64,000 bases of DNA from Caenimonas soli (GCF_013155545.1 NZ_JABJVV010000004.1:248001-312000), one strand, 5' to 3'. Positions 1 through 8,715 are shown, numbered from the stretch's first letter. Numbers and translations: made by a program. Notes: generated from the letters alone by a model not told the origin.

Positions 1-559
1 GCTTCAACTGCTGCAGGCGTTCGCGGTGGCGATCGATGCCGGCCAGGATGCTGGCCATCTTGTAGCCGAAGGTTATGGGCGTGGCCTGCTGCAGGTTGGA
101 GCGGCCGATGACGGGCGTGTCACGGTATTTTTTCGCAAGGGAAGCGAGAGCGTCGGCGATCTCGTCCAGGTCTTGCTCGACCAGCGCCAGACCCTCGCGC
201 ATCTGCAGCACTGCTGCGGTATCGGTGATGTCCTGGGTGGTGGCGCCCCAGTGGCAGTACTCGCCAAGCTTGTCGCGACAGTTGGCGTTGATCTGGTTGA
301 CCACGGCGATGATGGGGTAGCCGATCTGCTCGGTCTTGGCCTTGAGCTTGTCCCAGTCGATCTGCGACAGGTTGCAGTTGCGGACGATCTCGTCCGCCGC
401 TTCCTTCGGGATGATTCCCAATTCGCCCTGGACTTTGGCAAGGGCGCGCTCGATGTCGAGGTACTTGGCGGTGCGGTTTTCGTCGGACCAGACGTCGCGC
501 ATTCGCGAGTCGCTGAACATGTCGCCGAAGATGCGTGAGTCGATGATGGTGGAGGCCAT
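1..559 (-). CDS. Lyase of the aspartase/fumarase superfamily (adenylosuccinate lyase or carboxymuconate cycloisomerase type), N-terminal part
   Basis: The gene runs off the left edge; 186 N-terminal codons are visible from the ATG at 557-559. Seen: an all-helical N-terminus with the motif HWGATTQDITDT, which in this superfamily holds substrate-binding and catalytic residues. Members break a C-N or C-O bond by beta-elimination and release fumarate or a related unsaturated dicarboxylate. A housekeeping purB is unlikely because the downstream neighbours on the same strand are a CoA-ester lyase, a CoA-transferase and a MaoC hydratase. I infer that this enzyme makes the unsaturated acid that those enzymes consume. 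The signature loop near the C-terminus lies outside the window, so substrate class cannot be decided. Confidence 0.8.
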   Translation of the reverse strand, partial: MASTIIDSRIFGDMFSDSRMRDVWSDENRTAKYLDIERALAKVQGELGIIPKEAADEIVRNCNLSQIDWDKLKAKTEQIGYPIIAVVNQINANCRDKLGEYCHWGATTQDITDTAAVLQMREGLALVEQDLDEIADALASLAKKYRDTPVIGRSNLQQATPITFGYKMASILAGIDRHRERLQQLK

Positions 560-594
560 GGTATGTGTCGCTCTCTGGTAGGAAGTGGATGGGG

Positions 595-1422
595 TCAGTC
601 GCGGGCCAGGCCCAAGGTGCGCTGCGCCTGCAGCACCACCGGACGGTCGACCATGCGACCGTCGAGCCGGGCGGCGCCCGGCGATGCGGCATCGGCCGCG
701 ATCACGCGCCGCGCCCAGTCCAACGCTTCGGCGCTGGGCCGCAGCGCCGCGTGGATCGGCTCGACCTGGCAGGGGTGGATGCACAGCTTGGCGCCGAAGC
801 CCTGACCTCTCGCGACGGCCAGGTCGGCGAGCAGGCGCACCGGGTCGTCGAACTGCGGTGTGATGCCGGCCACCGGGGTTGGAAGGCCCGCGACGCGCGA
901 GGCGAGCGCGATGCGGCTGGCCGCATACGCCAGTCCCGAGGCGTCGCTCGTCATGTCGATGTCAAGATCGAGGGCGAAATCAAGGGTGCCGAAGACCAGG
1001 CGGGAGGCGCCGGCAGCGGCCACTGTGTCGACCTGTACGACGCCGCGCGCGCTTTCGATCAATGCGAGCACGCTCGCATTGCGCAGCGCCGCCTTTGTCT
1101 CGGCAATCTGCTGCGCCGACTCGGCCTTGGGCAGCAGGACGCTGCTGGCGCCGGCCTCTCGAAGCGCCCGCAGGTCGTCGGCAAACCACGTCGACTCGGC
1201 GTCGTTGATGCGGACCACGATGCGCGACCTGTCGGCGGGCGACGCGCCCATGAACCAGTTCGCGATCATTTGGCGGGCCGCGGCCTTGTCGTCGGCCGCG
1301 ACCGCGTCTTCGAGATCCAGGATCACGGCGTCGGCGCCGCTCGCCAGCGCCTTGCCGAACCGTTCCGGCCGCGTTCCGGGAACGAACAGGTAGGTGCGCG
1401 GCTGGATGGGAGCTTCCAACAT
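595..1422 (-). CDS. CoA-ester lyase of the CitE / HpcH-HpaI aldolase family
   Basis: 275 residues, the usual length for stand-alone CitE-like lyases. Seen: the N-terminal RTYLFVPGTRPERF strand with the CoA-binding arginine, ILDLEDAV with the metal-binding acidic residues, VVRIND, LIESARG, and the C-terminal GKxxIHPxQ-like segment GAKLCIHPCQVEPI. The family cleaves malyl-, beta-methylmalyl- or citramalyl-CoA into an acyl-CoA and an oxoacid, using Mg2+. Start chosen at the ATG at 1420-1422, because the longer open frame only overlaps the upstream CoA-transferase gene. The stop of that gene lies 10 bases away, so they are co-transcribed. Together with the CoA-transferase and the hydratase it fits the last step of mesaconate, itaconate or citramalate breakdown (inference). 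Confidence 0.85.
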   Translation of the reverse strand: MLEAPIQPRTYLFVPGTRPERFGKALASGADAVILDLEDAVAADDKAAARQMIANWFMGASPADRSRIVVRINDAESTWFADDLRALREAGASSVLLPKAESAQQIAETKAALRNASVLALIESARGVVQVDTVAAAGASRLVFGTLDFALDLDIDMTSDASGLAYAASRIALASRVAGLPTPVAGITPQFDDPVRLLADLAVARGQGFGAKLCIHPCQVEPIHAALRPSAEALDWARRVIAADAASPGAARLDGRMVDRPVVLQAQRTLGLARD

Positions 1423-1432
1423 CGGGCTCGCC

Positions 1433-2623
1433 TCAGACCGCGTTCGTTGCGTGCAGGGCCGCAATCTCGGCCGCGCCGTAGCCCAGCTCGGCGAGGATCG
1501 TATCGGTGTGCTGGCCAAGCGCGGGCACGGGGTCCATGCGCGGCCCCACGTCCCAGGTGCCCGGCGGCAGCATGGCAGGCAAGGATCCCTTGGGCGAGCC
1601 GACTTCCGTCCAGCGCCCGCGTGCCTTGAGCTGCGGATGCGCCCAGACATCGTGCATGGTGTTGACGCGAGCGTTGGCAATCTGCGCGAGTTCGAGCCGC
1701 TCCACGACCTGCGCACCGGTGAGGGGCGAGAAGGCCTCGACGATGATCCGGCGCAGCGCGTCACGCTCGGCCACCCGCTTGAAGTTTGCGGTGAAGCGCG
1801 GGTCGCTGGCGAGATCCGGTTGCTCCAGGACCTTGTCGCAAAAGCTGACCCATTCGCGCTCGTTCTGCAGGCCCAGCATTACGGCCGTGCCGTCGCCCGC
1901 CGGGAAGGGACCGTACGGATAGATGGTGGCATGGCTCGCGCCCGTGCGCGGCGGCGGCGCCGCGCCCTCAAAGGCGTAGTAGAGAGGGTAGCTCGTCCAT
2001 TCGGCGAGCGACTCCAGCATGGAGATGTCTATGCGCTGGCCCTTGCCGGTCTGGCCGCGCTGCAGCAAGGCAGCGAGGATGTTGCTGTACCCATACATGC
2101 CAGCCGCGATGTCGGCGATGGAAGGACCGGCCTTGCAGGGTTCGTCGGATGTGCCCGTGACCGACACGAAACCGGCCTCGCTCTGGATGAGAAGGTCGTA
2201 GGCCTTCTTGTCGCGATACGGCCCGGGGTTGGCCGGGTCGTCGCCATAGCCCGAGATGTCGCACACGATCAGCGTCGGCTTGATAGCCGAAAGCTTCTCG
2301 TAGCCCAGTCCGAGCCGAGCCGCGGCCCCGGGCGCCAGGTTTTGCACCACGACATCGGCCTTTTCGATCACCAGGCGCTCGAGAATCCTGGCCGCCTCGG
2401 GGTGCTTGACGTCGAGCGTGAGGCTTTCCTTGGAGCGGTTCGTCCACACGAAGTGCGAGGACAGGCCGTGGACGCGCTCATCGTAGCCGCGGGCAAAGTC
2501 GCCCGAACCCGGGCGTTCGATCTTGATGACGCGGGCGCCCAGGTCGGCGAGCTGGCGGGTTGCGAAGGGCGCTGCGATCGCGTGTTCCAGCGTGACCACG
2601 GTGATGCCGTTGAGTGGCTGCAT
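1433..2623 (-). CDS. Class III (CaiB/BaiF) CoA-transferase
   Basis: 396 residues, typical for the family. Seen: N-terminal LNGITVVTLEHAIAAPFATRQLADLGARV followed by KIERPGSGDFARGYD; NRSKESLTLDVKHPE; the catalytic-aspartate region KAGPSIADIAAGMY; GQRIDISMLESL. These enzymes move CoA from a donor thioester such as succinyl-CoA to a free acid through an aspartyl-CoA intermediate. A GGAGG ribosome site lies just before the ATG at 2621-2623. It sits between the hydratase (upstream) and the CoA-ester lyase (downstream) on the same strand, so it probably activates the dicarboxylate that the pathway degrades. The exact acid is not readable from the sequence. Confidence 0.9.
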   Translation of the reverse strand: MQPLNGITVVTLEHAIAAPFATRQLADLGARVIKIERPGSGDFARGYDERVHGLSSHFVWTNRSKESLTLDVKHPEAARILERLVIEKADVVVQNLAPGAAARLGLGYEKLSAIKPTLIVCDISGYGDDPANPGPYRDKKAYDLLIQSEAGFVSVTGTSDEPCKAGPSIADIAAGMYGYSNILAALLQRGQTGKGQRIDISMLESLAEWTSYPLYYAFEGAAPPPRTGASHATIYPYGPFPAGDGTAVMLGLQNEREWVSFCDKVLEQPDLASDPRFTANFKRVAERDALRRIIVEAFSPLTGAQVVERLELAQIANARVNTMHDVWAHPQLKARGRWTEVGSPKGSLPAMLPPGTWDVGPRMDPVPALGQHTDTILAELGYGAAEIAALHATNAV

Positions 2624-2649
2624 GTTGTTGCCTCCGGAATTTCTGTGAA

Positions 2650-3510
2650 TCAACGCAGGACGGCGGTTGCGTCCATCGTCAGCCAGCCGTCGTGGTCCGA
2701 AGCCCAGAGGTGGATGGTCTTTCCATCGGCCTGCGGTTGCCCGCTGACATGGAAGGCATTGAGATCGAAGGTGGGGCGGACTGCCTTGAAGCGGAAGCTC
2801 GCCACGTCGGCGTCGGGCATCTGGCGCCGGAGCAGATCCATCAGCAGCGTGGCGATCAGCGGGCCATGCACGATCAGTCCGGGGTACCCTTCCTTCTGCG
2901 TCACATATTGGCGGTCGTAGTGGATCCGATGGCCATTGAAGGTGAGCGCGGAGTAGCGAAACAGCAGCACATCGTCCGGCAAGATCCGGCGGCGCCACGC
3001 AGCGTCGATCGGCGCGGCTTGGGGCGGCGGAGCGACATCGTTCGGGCCCTGCGCTTCGCGATAGACGATGTCGTGGAACTCGACGAGCGCGGGGTCTTTG
3101 TTGTCGTTGCAACGTACCTCGTGGCGCACCTTGACGAAGACCAGCTTTCCGGTACGGCCTTCCTTGGTAGAAACATCATCGATGGTGGAAGTGCGAGCGA
3201 CGCGATCGCCCACCCGGATCGGTGCGCGGAATTCGAACTGGCTGCCGGCCCACATGCGCCGCGGCAGCGGCACCGGCGGAAGAAAGCCGCCGCGCCGGGC
3301 ATGGCCGTCAGCGCCGATGTCACTCTGCCGGTGCATCGGCAGGAAGTACAGCCAATGCCACAAGGGAGGGAGCGCCGTGCCTGTAGCCGCTGATGCCGCC
3401 GGGTGATCCAGCGTGGCCGTCAGCGCGATGACCGGTGTGGGATAGATAGTGTCCTGGACAGTCTCGCTGCGGCCGATCCATGACCGGAGTTCATCTTGCT
3501 GGGTACTCAT
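2650..3510 (-). CDS. MaoC/HTD2-like dehydratase, mesaconyl-C4-CoA or itaconyl-CoA hydratase type
   Basis: 286 residues from the ATG at 3508-3510. Seen: two hotdog halves, an N-terminal FAS1-like half with PLWHWLYFLP and RMWAGSQFEF, and a C-terminal MaoC half with FRYSALTFNGHRIHYD, then GYPGLIVHGPLIATLL, which holds the D/H hydratase residues. This architecture is known from HTD2 and from mesaconyl-C4-CoA hydratase. It would add water to the unsaturated acyl-CoA made by the neighbouring CoA-transferase and pass the product to the CitE-like lyase. It is the first gene of the minus-strand operon; the intergenic space to the divergent porin holds the promoters. Substrate choice (mesaconyl or itaconyl) is inference. 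Confidence 0.85.
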   Translation of the reverse strand: MSTQQDELRSWIGRSETVQDTIYPTPVIALTATLDHPAASAATGTALPPLWHWLYFLPMHRQSDIGADGHARRGGFLPPVPLPRRMWAGSQFEFRAPIRVGDRVARTSTIDDVSTKEGRTGKLVFVKVRHEVRCNDNKDPALVEFHDIVYREAQGPNDVAPPPQAAPIDAAWRRRILPDDVLLFRYSALTFNGHRIHYDRQYVTQKEGYPGLIVHGPLIATLLMDLLRRQMPDADVASFRFKAVRPTFDLNAFHVSGQPQADGKTIHLWASDHDGWLTMDATAVLR

Positions 3511-3604
3511 TGGTGTCTCCTGCGCTGGCCGTGCCGTATGGCAGCAGCTCTGCGCCGAAGTGTGGACCGACCTCAGCGTCGAGTGAATTGCAATATTTGG
3601 ACGT

Positions 3605-3675
3605 ATTGATGCATCCAATGGATCGAACGAGCTGGCTCGTCATGTCAGTGATAGTCAGAGTGCATCAATCATTCG
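3605..3675. promoter_or_regulatory. Possible operator repeats between hydratase operon and porin
   Basis: The 240-base divergent intergenic region holds ATTGATGCATCCAAT (3605-3619), a near palindrome around GATGCATC, and a related GTGCATCAATCATT about 50 bases downstream. Repeated GCATC(C)AAT units in a divergent promoter region suggest a binding site for a GntR- or LysR-type regulator. No regulator gene is next to it inside the window. Low confidence. Confidence 0.3.
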
Positions 3676-3752
3676 GAATTTCGCAATTTACAGCCCATGC
3701 GCCATGGCCGAGCATCGGTTTCTCCAGCACAGCTTCAATCTCATAAGGCACC

Positions 3753-4835
3753 ATGCACAGCTTCCGACAACACAGTCTTTTTTGCGTCGCTGCGGCGACC
3801 CTGGCCTATTCCGGGGGGACCTTGGCACAGTCGTCGGTCACCTTGTTCGGCATCGTCGATGCCGCTTACGCACACGGTTCGGGGAGCACGGCAAGCCGCA
3901 ACCAGCTCACCAGCGGCTCCAACGCAAGTTCGCGTGTCGGTTTTCGCGGCACCGAAGACCTGGGCGGGGGACTATCCGCGAGTTTCTGGCTGGAGGCCCA
4001 GTTCAATACCGACAACGGCACCGGGCTTGCCACCAACACCAACAACCAGACGTCCGGCACCGGGACAGCGGCAGCGGGAACTCAGGGCCTTAACTTCAAC
4101 CGCCGCTCAACCGTCAGCCTGGCGGGACCGTGGGGCGAACTGCGGCTCGGCCGCGACTACACAGGCCACTACCGCAATCGCGTGGATACCGACCCATTTA
4201 GCGTCGTGGGAGTCGGCGCAACCCAGGTGAATGTCGGAACCCTGGCCGGCCAGACGTCCACTCGCGCTTCGAACGCAATTGGCTACTTCACCCCCGCGGA
4301 GCTCGGGGGCTTTTTCGGCCAGGCGCAATATTACCTGGGCGAGAACCCGAGCGGAACACCGACGGAGCGAGACGGTAGCGGCTACAGCCTGAGGGCCGGC
4401 TACAAGGGCGGACCGCTGACGGTTTCCGGTGCGTACGCAGAGACACGCATGGCGTCGGGCGATATCGTCAGCACCAACGTCGGGGCCATTTTCGATACGG
4501 GGAGCGCGCGGCTGATGGGTGCCATTTTCAGGGATAAAACCGAATCGCCCATCGCCGTGACAGGGAAGGGCTACACGCTCGGCGCAGTCGTCCTGGCCGG
4601 TCCGGGAGAAATCAAGGTCGCTGTCTCTCGTTACGGGTCCGACGCCGGCGCACAGCCACATTCGCGGAAGATCGCGCTCGGGTATGTGCATAACCTGTCC
4701 AAGCGTACCGCCCTGTATGCCACCTATGCCCGCGTCGGCAACAGCGGTGGAGCCACAACGGCGTTGAACGGATCGACGACCGCCGCTAACGATCGATCGA
4801 CCGGCTACGACCTGGGCGTCCGCCACAGCTTCTGA
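3753..4835 (+). CDS. General outer-membrane porin (Burkholderiales OmpC-like, porin_4 family)
   Basis: 360 residues. Seen: a signal peptide ending near GGTLAQ; the mature start SSVTLFGIVDAAY typical of betaproteobacterial trimeric porins; RVGFRGTEDLGGGLSASFWLEAQFN; RLGRDY; and a C-terminal amphipathic strand ending in YDLGVRHSF with the terminal Phe needed for BAM-dependent insertion. It forms a 16-stranded diffusion channel for small anionic or neutral solutes. It is divergent from the dicarboxylyl-CoA operon, so it may serve uptake of that substrate (inference). The gene ends four bases before the convergent DUF455 gene, with no clear terminator between. Confidence 0.92.
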   Translation: MHSFRQHSLFCVAAATLAYSGGTLAQSSVTLFGIVDAAYAHGSGSTASRNQLTSGSNASSRVGFRGTEDLGGGLSASFWLEAQFNTDNGTGLATNTNNQTSGTGTAAAGTQGLNFNRRSTVSLAGPWGELRLGRDYTGHYRNRVDTDPFSVVGVGATQVNVGTLAGQTSTRASNAIGYFTPAELGGFFGQAQYYLGENPSGTPTERDGSGYSLRAGYKGGPLTVSGAYAETRMASGDIVSTNVGAIFDTGSARLMGAIFRDKTESPIAVTGKGYTLGAVVLAGPGEIKVAVSRYGSDAGAQPHSRKIALGYVHNLSKRTALYATYARVGNSGGATTALNGSTTAANDRSTGYDLGVRHSF

Positions 4836-4839
4836 CATA

Positions 4840-5631
4840 TCACTGCGGCAGCCGCGCAAGTTCCTCATCGGTGAACCCGGCGCTCTTGCGGGCGTCTTCA
4901 TTGAACGGCGGATACAGCCGCGGCGCATCGTAGCGGGCAACCAGCACCTCGTAGTGCGTCACCGCGTCCAGCCCTTCGCGCGCGCACAGCCAGCGATACC
5001 AGTAGTTGCCGATCGCCACATGGCCGATCTCGTCGGTGAGGATCACGTCCAGGATCTCCACTGCCCGCTGCGCCGCGGGGGTCCCGACCCGGCGCAGCTT
5101 GTCCTGGATCTGCGGGGTCGCGTCCAGACCGCGCGCTTCCAGGGTCCGCGGCACCAGCGCCATCCGGGCGACGACGTCATCGGCAGTCTTCTCGCACATG
5201 CCCCAGAGGTTGTCGTGGGCCGCGAAATCGCCGTAGCCGTAACCCAGTGACGAGAGGTGCTCGCGCAGCAGGCTGAAGTGGTAGGCCTCTTCCGCTGCCA
5301 CCCGCACCCAGTCTTCGTAAAACCCGGGCGGCATGCCGTCGAAGCGCCAGGCGGCGTCGAGCGCGAGATTGATCGCGTTGAACTCGATATGGGCGATGGC
5401 GTGCAGCAGCGCCGCCAGGCCTTCGGGCTTGAAGGGGGACCGGCGGGGCACCTTGGCGGGATGGATGAGCTCGGGCCTGGGCGGGCGGCCCGGCAGTTCA
5501 AGCCCCGGCGGTGGCGCCTGTTCTGCTATCGAAAACGAAGCGCGCTCCGTCCACAGCGCGCGGGCTAGCGCTACTTTTTCAAGGGGGTCGGGCGTGCAGA
5601 GGGCCTGCAGAGCACGTTGGCGGAGCTCCAT
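4840..5631 (-). CDS. DUF455 ferritin-like protein
   Basis: 263 residues from the ATG at 5629-5631. Seen: a helical bundle with three acid/His motifs, AHIEFNAINLALD, AAEEAYHFSLLREHL and TDEIGHVAIGNYWY. This is the pattern of a diiron-binding four-helix bundle related to ferritin and MiaE. The biochemical role of the DUF455 family is not established, so I do not give one. It is divergent from the gamma-carbonic anhydrase gene with a 32-base gap; the pair is a common arrangement in Comamonadaceae. The longer open frame upstream of this start only covers the opposite-strand neighbour. Confidence 0.85.
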   Translation of the reverse strand: MELRQRALQALCTPDPLEKVALARALWTERASFSIAEQAPPPGLELPGRPPRPELIHPAKVPRRSPFKPEGLAALLHAIAHIEFNAINLALDAAWRFDGMPPGFYEDWVRVAAEEAYHFSLLREHLSSLGYGYGDFAAHDNLWGMCEKTADDVVARMALVPRTLEARGLDATPQIQDKLRRVGTPAAQRAVEILDVILTDEIGHVAIGNYWYRWLCAREGLDAVTHYEVLVARYDAPRLYPPFNEDARKSAGFTDEELARLPQ

Positions 5632-5663
5632 CCCTACAATTCTAGGTTTTGCGGGAACAAGAC

Positions 5664-6188
5664 ATGGCAATTTACGAGCTCGACGGCAAGGCCCCCCAAT
5701 TGGGCGAAGGCGCCTGGGTGGCGGACACGGCAACCGTGATCGGGGCGGTGGAACTGGCACCGAACGCCAACGTGTGGTTCGGCGCGGTGCTCCGCGGCGA
5801 CAACGAGCCCATTCGCATTGGGCGCAACAGCAACATCCAGGATCTTTCGGTGCTGCACACCGACATGGGCATGCCGCTGACCATAGGCGAGAACGTTACG
5901 GTGGGCCACCAGGTCATGCTGCACGGCTGCACCATCGGCGATGGGTCCCTCATCGGCATCCAGACCGTTATCCTGAACGGCGCGAAGATCGGCCGCAACT
6001 GCATCGTGGGTGCCGGCAGTGTGGTGACCGAGGGCAAGCAGTTCCCGGACAATTCGCTGATCTTCGGCAGCCCGGCCAAGGTGATGCGCACGCTCGACGA
6101 GGCCGCCGCCGTCAACCTCGCCCAGAGCGCCGAGCACTATGTAGACAACGCGCGGCGTTATGCCAAAGGCCTGAAGAAGATCGCCTGA
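5664..6188 (+). CDS. Gamma-class carbonic anhydrase family protein
   Basis: 174 residues. Seen: left-handed beta-helix hexapeptide repeats, with [10 protein letters not shown], the metal-binding histidines in VLHTD and [15 protein letters not shown], and the cap [10 protein letters not shown]. This matches YrdA/PaaY-type proteins, which bind one metal per subunit interface in a trimer; many act as weak carbonic anhydrases or thioesterases. Start chosen at the ATG at 5664; a TTG 15 bases upstream is also in frame. A TACAAT -10-like hexamer lies at 5635-5640. hslO follows after 11 bases, so the two are probably one transcript. Confidence 0.88.
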   Translation: MAIYELDGKAPQLGEGAWVADTATVIGAVELAPNANVWFGAVLRGDNEPIRIGRNSNIQDLSVLHTDMGMPLTIGENVTVGHQVMLHGCTIGDGSLIGIQTVILNGAKIGRNCIVGAGSVVTEGKQFPDNSLIFGSPAKVMRTLDEAAAVNLAQSAEHYVDNARRYAKGLKKIA

Positions 6189-6199
6189 GGACGCCTGTT

Positions 6200-7177
6200 T
6201 TGAGCGAATTACACAAATTCATCTTTGATGGCCTGCCGGTGCGCGGCAGCATCGTGCGCCTGACCGATGCCTGGACCGACATCCTGGCCCGCCGGGATTC
6301 GAATGACAACACCGGTGCGTGGCCGGCCCCAGTGGCGGAGCTTCTGGGCGAGATGGCCGCGGCCGGCGTGCTGATGCAGTCCAACATCAAGTTCAACGGC
6401 GCGCTCATCCTGCAGATTTTTGGCCACGGCCCGGTCAAGGTGGCCGTAGCCGAAGTGCAGCACGATCTCAGCCTGCGGGCCACCGCCACCGTGGTGGGCG
6501 AGGTGAATGGCAACGCGCGGCTTTCCGACATGGTCAACCTGGGCAACAAGGGGCGCTGCGCGATCACGCTCGACCCGAAGGACAAGTTTCCCGGGCAGCA
6601 GCCTTACCAGGGGGTGGTGCCCCTGCACGGTGATCATCGCGAGAAGATCGAAAAGCTCAGCGAGGTGCTCGAGCACTACATGCTGCAGTCCGAGCAGCTG
6701 GACACCACGCTGGTGCTGGCGGCCGATGGCAAGGTGGCGGCGGGCCTGCTGATCCAGCGCTTGCCGATGCAAGGCGAGGGGAACCTGGCCGGCAGCCTGG
6801 TCAGCAAGGCCAACGAAGACGAAATCGGGCTGAACGAGGACTACAACCGCATCGCGATCCTGGCGGCCAGCCTGAAGCGTGAGGAGTTGCTGGAACTGGA
6901 TGTCGACACCATCCTGCACCGCCTGTTCTGGGAAGAAAAGCTCTTGCGCTTCGAGCCGCAGACGCCGCGCTTCGCCTGTACCTGCAGCCGCGAGCGAGTG
7001 GCCAGGATGATTCGCGGGTTGGGCCAGGAGGAGGCCGACAGCATCCTGGCCGAACGCGGGGAGATCGATGTGGGCTGCGAATTCTGTGGCCAGCAGTATC
7101 GCTTCGATGCGGTGGATGCGGCGCAGATCTTCACTTCGCCTGACGCCCAGCCGCCGGTGAGTCCAACGGTCCAGTAG
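6200..7177 (+). CDS. hslO: Hsp33 redox-regulated holdase chaperone
   Basis: 325 residues starting at the TTG at 6200, which follows the carbonic anhydrase gene by 11 bases; no good ATG is available near the conserved N-terminus KFIFDG. Seen: the substrate-binding domain and a C-terminal zinc switch with CTC, then about 28 residues, then CEFC. Under oxidative stress these four cysteines form disulfides, release zinc and turn the protein into an active holdase for unfolded proteins in the cytoplasm. The last 20 codons (IFTSPDAQPPVSP...) are copied, decayed, at 14068-14126, and the DNA after the stop looks acquired. The gene itself looks intact. Confidence 0.93.
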   Translation: MSELHKFIFDGLPVRGSIVRLTDAWTDILARRDSNDNTGAWPAPVAELLGEMAAAGVLMQSNIKFNGALILQIFGHGPVKVAVAEVQHDLSLRATATVVGEVNGNARLSDMVNLGNKGRCAITLDPKDKFPGQQPYQGVVPLHGDHREKIEKLSEVLEHYMLQSEQLDTTLVLAADGKVAAGLLIQRLPMQGEGNLAGSLVSKANEDEIGLNEDYNRIAILAASLKREELLELDVDTILHRLFWEEKLLRFEPQTPRFACTCSRERVARMIRGLGQEEADSILAERGEIDVGCEFCGQQYRFDAVDAAQIFTSPDAQPPVSPTVQ

Positions 7178-7182
7178 TCCTG
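7125..7182 (+). repeat. Left copy of 58-bp direct repeat (hslO 3' end)
   Basis: This 58-base stretch, the last codons and stop of hslO plus five bases, recurs in the same orientation at 14068-14126. By eye the copies differ at about eight positions and one single-base gap, roughly 85% identical. Both begin with AGATCTTCA and end with CCCAGTAGTCCTG or TCCAGTAGTCCTG. Confidence 0.8.
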
Positions 7183-7283
7183 GGCTGACTCGGCCGTACT
7201 TGGCACTTGACACCGACGAACGACTGCAAGAGCCTACCTTCTCCCGTCAGCCGGTCCTTCGGCCAATCCAAGGAGAACTTCAC

Positions 7284-8294
7284 ATGCAGACGAACCACTT
7301 CGCGGCCTCGCGCCGCTCTGTCCTGGTCGGCGGCGCCGCGCTGGGAGTTGCCGTGTTGGCGGCGCCGGCCGCGTGGGCGCAGGCCGCCTGGCCGACCAAG
7401 CCGGTCACGCTCGTCGTCGGCTTCCCGCCGGGCGGCCAGACCGACTTCGCGGGCCGTGTGCTGCTGGCCGGCATGCAGAGCTCGCTTGGCCAACCGGTCG
7501 TCATCGACAACAAGGCCGGCGTGAACGGCAACATCGGCGCGGTCGAAGTGATGAAGGCGCCGCCGGATGGCTACAAGCTGTACGTCGGCAACGGTTCCAT
7601 GACGATCGCCGCTCACGTCTATACGACGGTGGGCATTGTCGACACGCGGCAGATGACGCCCATCGGGGTGATGCTGCAGTCCGCTCTCGTTCTCGCGGTG
7701 CCGGGTTCTTCGCCGGTCAAGACCTACGCCGACTTCGTCGAGCAAGTCAAGGCGAAGAGCAAGGGCGGCAAGGGCATCGACTACGGCACCGGCGGCGTGG
7801 GCGCGCTCCCGCACGTCACGATGGAGCTGCTGCGCGAGCGCCTGGGCAAGCCGCCGATGAACCACGTGCCTTACAAAGGCAGCAGCCCGGCGATGACCGA
7901 TCTGATCGCGGGCCGGCTCGACGCCATGTTCGATGCCACGTCGGTCCTCGCGCCTTTCATCAAGTCGGGCCAATTGCGGCCGCTGCTGGTCACGAGCGAC
8001 AAGCGCGTGCCCGCGTTCCCGGACGTGCCGACCGCCGCCGAGGTGGGGCTCAAGGACTTCAACATCGTCTCGTTCATCGGCCTGTACGGCCCGCCCAACC
8101 TGCCTGCCGACGTGGTGAAGAAGGCCAACGCCGCGATGAACACGGCGCTGAAGGACCCAACGGTGGCCAAGAACATTCTCGACCGGGGCGACGAGCCCGG
8201 CGGCGGCACGCCCGAGCAGCTTGGCGCGCTGACGCGCACTCATTACAAGACCTGGGGCGAGGTGGTCAAGGCCAACAACATCCGGGCCGACTGA
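7284..8294 (+). CDS. Bug/TctC family extracytoplasmic solute-binding protein
   Basis: 336 residues. Seen: a Tat-like or Sec signal with RRSVLVGG and a cleavage site near AAWAQA; the mature start AWPTKPVTLVVGFPPGGQTD; family motifs GNIGAVEVMKAPPDGY, HVPYKGSSPAMTDLIAGRLD and FPDVPTAAEVG. Bug proteins capture carboxylates in the periplasm, normally for a tripartite tricarboxylate (TctAB) transporter; no tctAB genes are in the window. AAGGAG lies 9 bases before the ATG at 7284. It is the first gene after the hslO end repeat and so probably arrived with the acquired segment. Ligand unknown. Confidence 0.9.
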   Translation: MQTNHFAASRRSVLVGGAALGVAVLAAPAAWAQAAWPTKPVTLVVGFPPGGQTDFAGRVLLAGMQSSLGQPVVIDNKAGVNGNIGAVEVMKAPPDGYKLYVGNGSMTIAAHVYTTVGIVDTRQMTPIGVMLQSALVLAVPGSSPVKTYADFVEQVKAKSKGGKGIDYGTGGVGALPHVTMELLRERLGKPPMNHVPYKGSSPAMTDLIAGRLDAMFDATSVLAPFIKSGQLRPLLVTSDKRVPAFPDVPTAAEVGLKDFNIVSFIGLYGPPNLPADVVKKANAAMNTALKDPTVAKNILDRGDEPGGGTPEQLGALTRTHYKTWGEVVKANNIRAD

Positions 8295-8303
8295 GGAGCT
8301 CCA

Positions 8304-8715
8304 CTGGCCGACCCGATCAAGTTCGGCTTCGCCGACGAGTTCCAGCAGAGCACCGTGGCGAGACCGGTTGCTAAGCCCTTCATGGACCAGATGGTCGAAC
8401 AAAGCCTGAAGGTGCCCGCAACCATCTGGAAGCAGGCGTTCGCAGGCCTGTTCGAGGACGACTACTCGGACGAGTTGGACCGGCTGGCCGTGCCGACACT
8501 GGTTCTTTGGGGCACGGCGGGCTCGATGGTCCCGGCGCCGGATGCCGACATCCCTCCGACAGCGCTTGCCGCGCTCCCAGGTAGTTGTGTGGGAAGGCGC
8601 GGGCCACGCTCCCCATTGGGCGGACGCGGCCGCCTTCGCGAAGCTCGTTGAAGACTTTGCGGATCGAGTGTGCGCAAGCGGCCCGGCCTGGGAGGTTTCA
8701 GAACACCACCTGTAA
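8304..8715 (+). pseudogene. Alpha/beta hydrolase remnant (5' truncated, frameshifted)
   Basis: Only the C-terminal half of an alpha/beta-hydrolase is readable. One frame gives PATIWKQAFAGLFEDDYSDEL and then RLAVPTLVLWG, the conserved strand before the catalytic aspartate. Near 8570-8580 the homology moves to another frame, QVVVWEGAGHAPHWADAAAF, which holds the catalytic-histidine motif GAGHAPHW, and runs to the TAA at 8713-8715. The N-terminal half with the nucleophile elbow is absent; the remnant begins 9 bases after the Bug stop. No start codon with a ribosome site is seen. A broken gene. Confidence 0.75.

Noticed and set aside
565..1629. Long plus-strand frame of 354 codons opposite the CoA-ester lyase
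   Set aside because: Arg/Ala/Gly-rich, without any family motif, and wholly opposite a gene with clear motifs; a GC-rich shadow.
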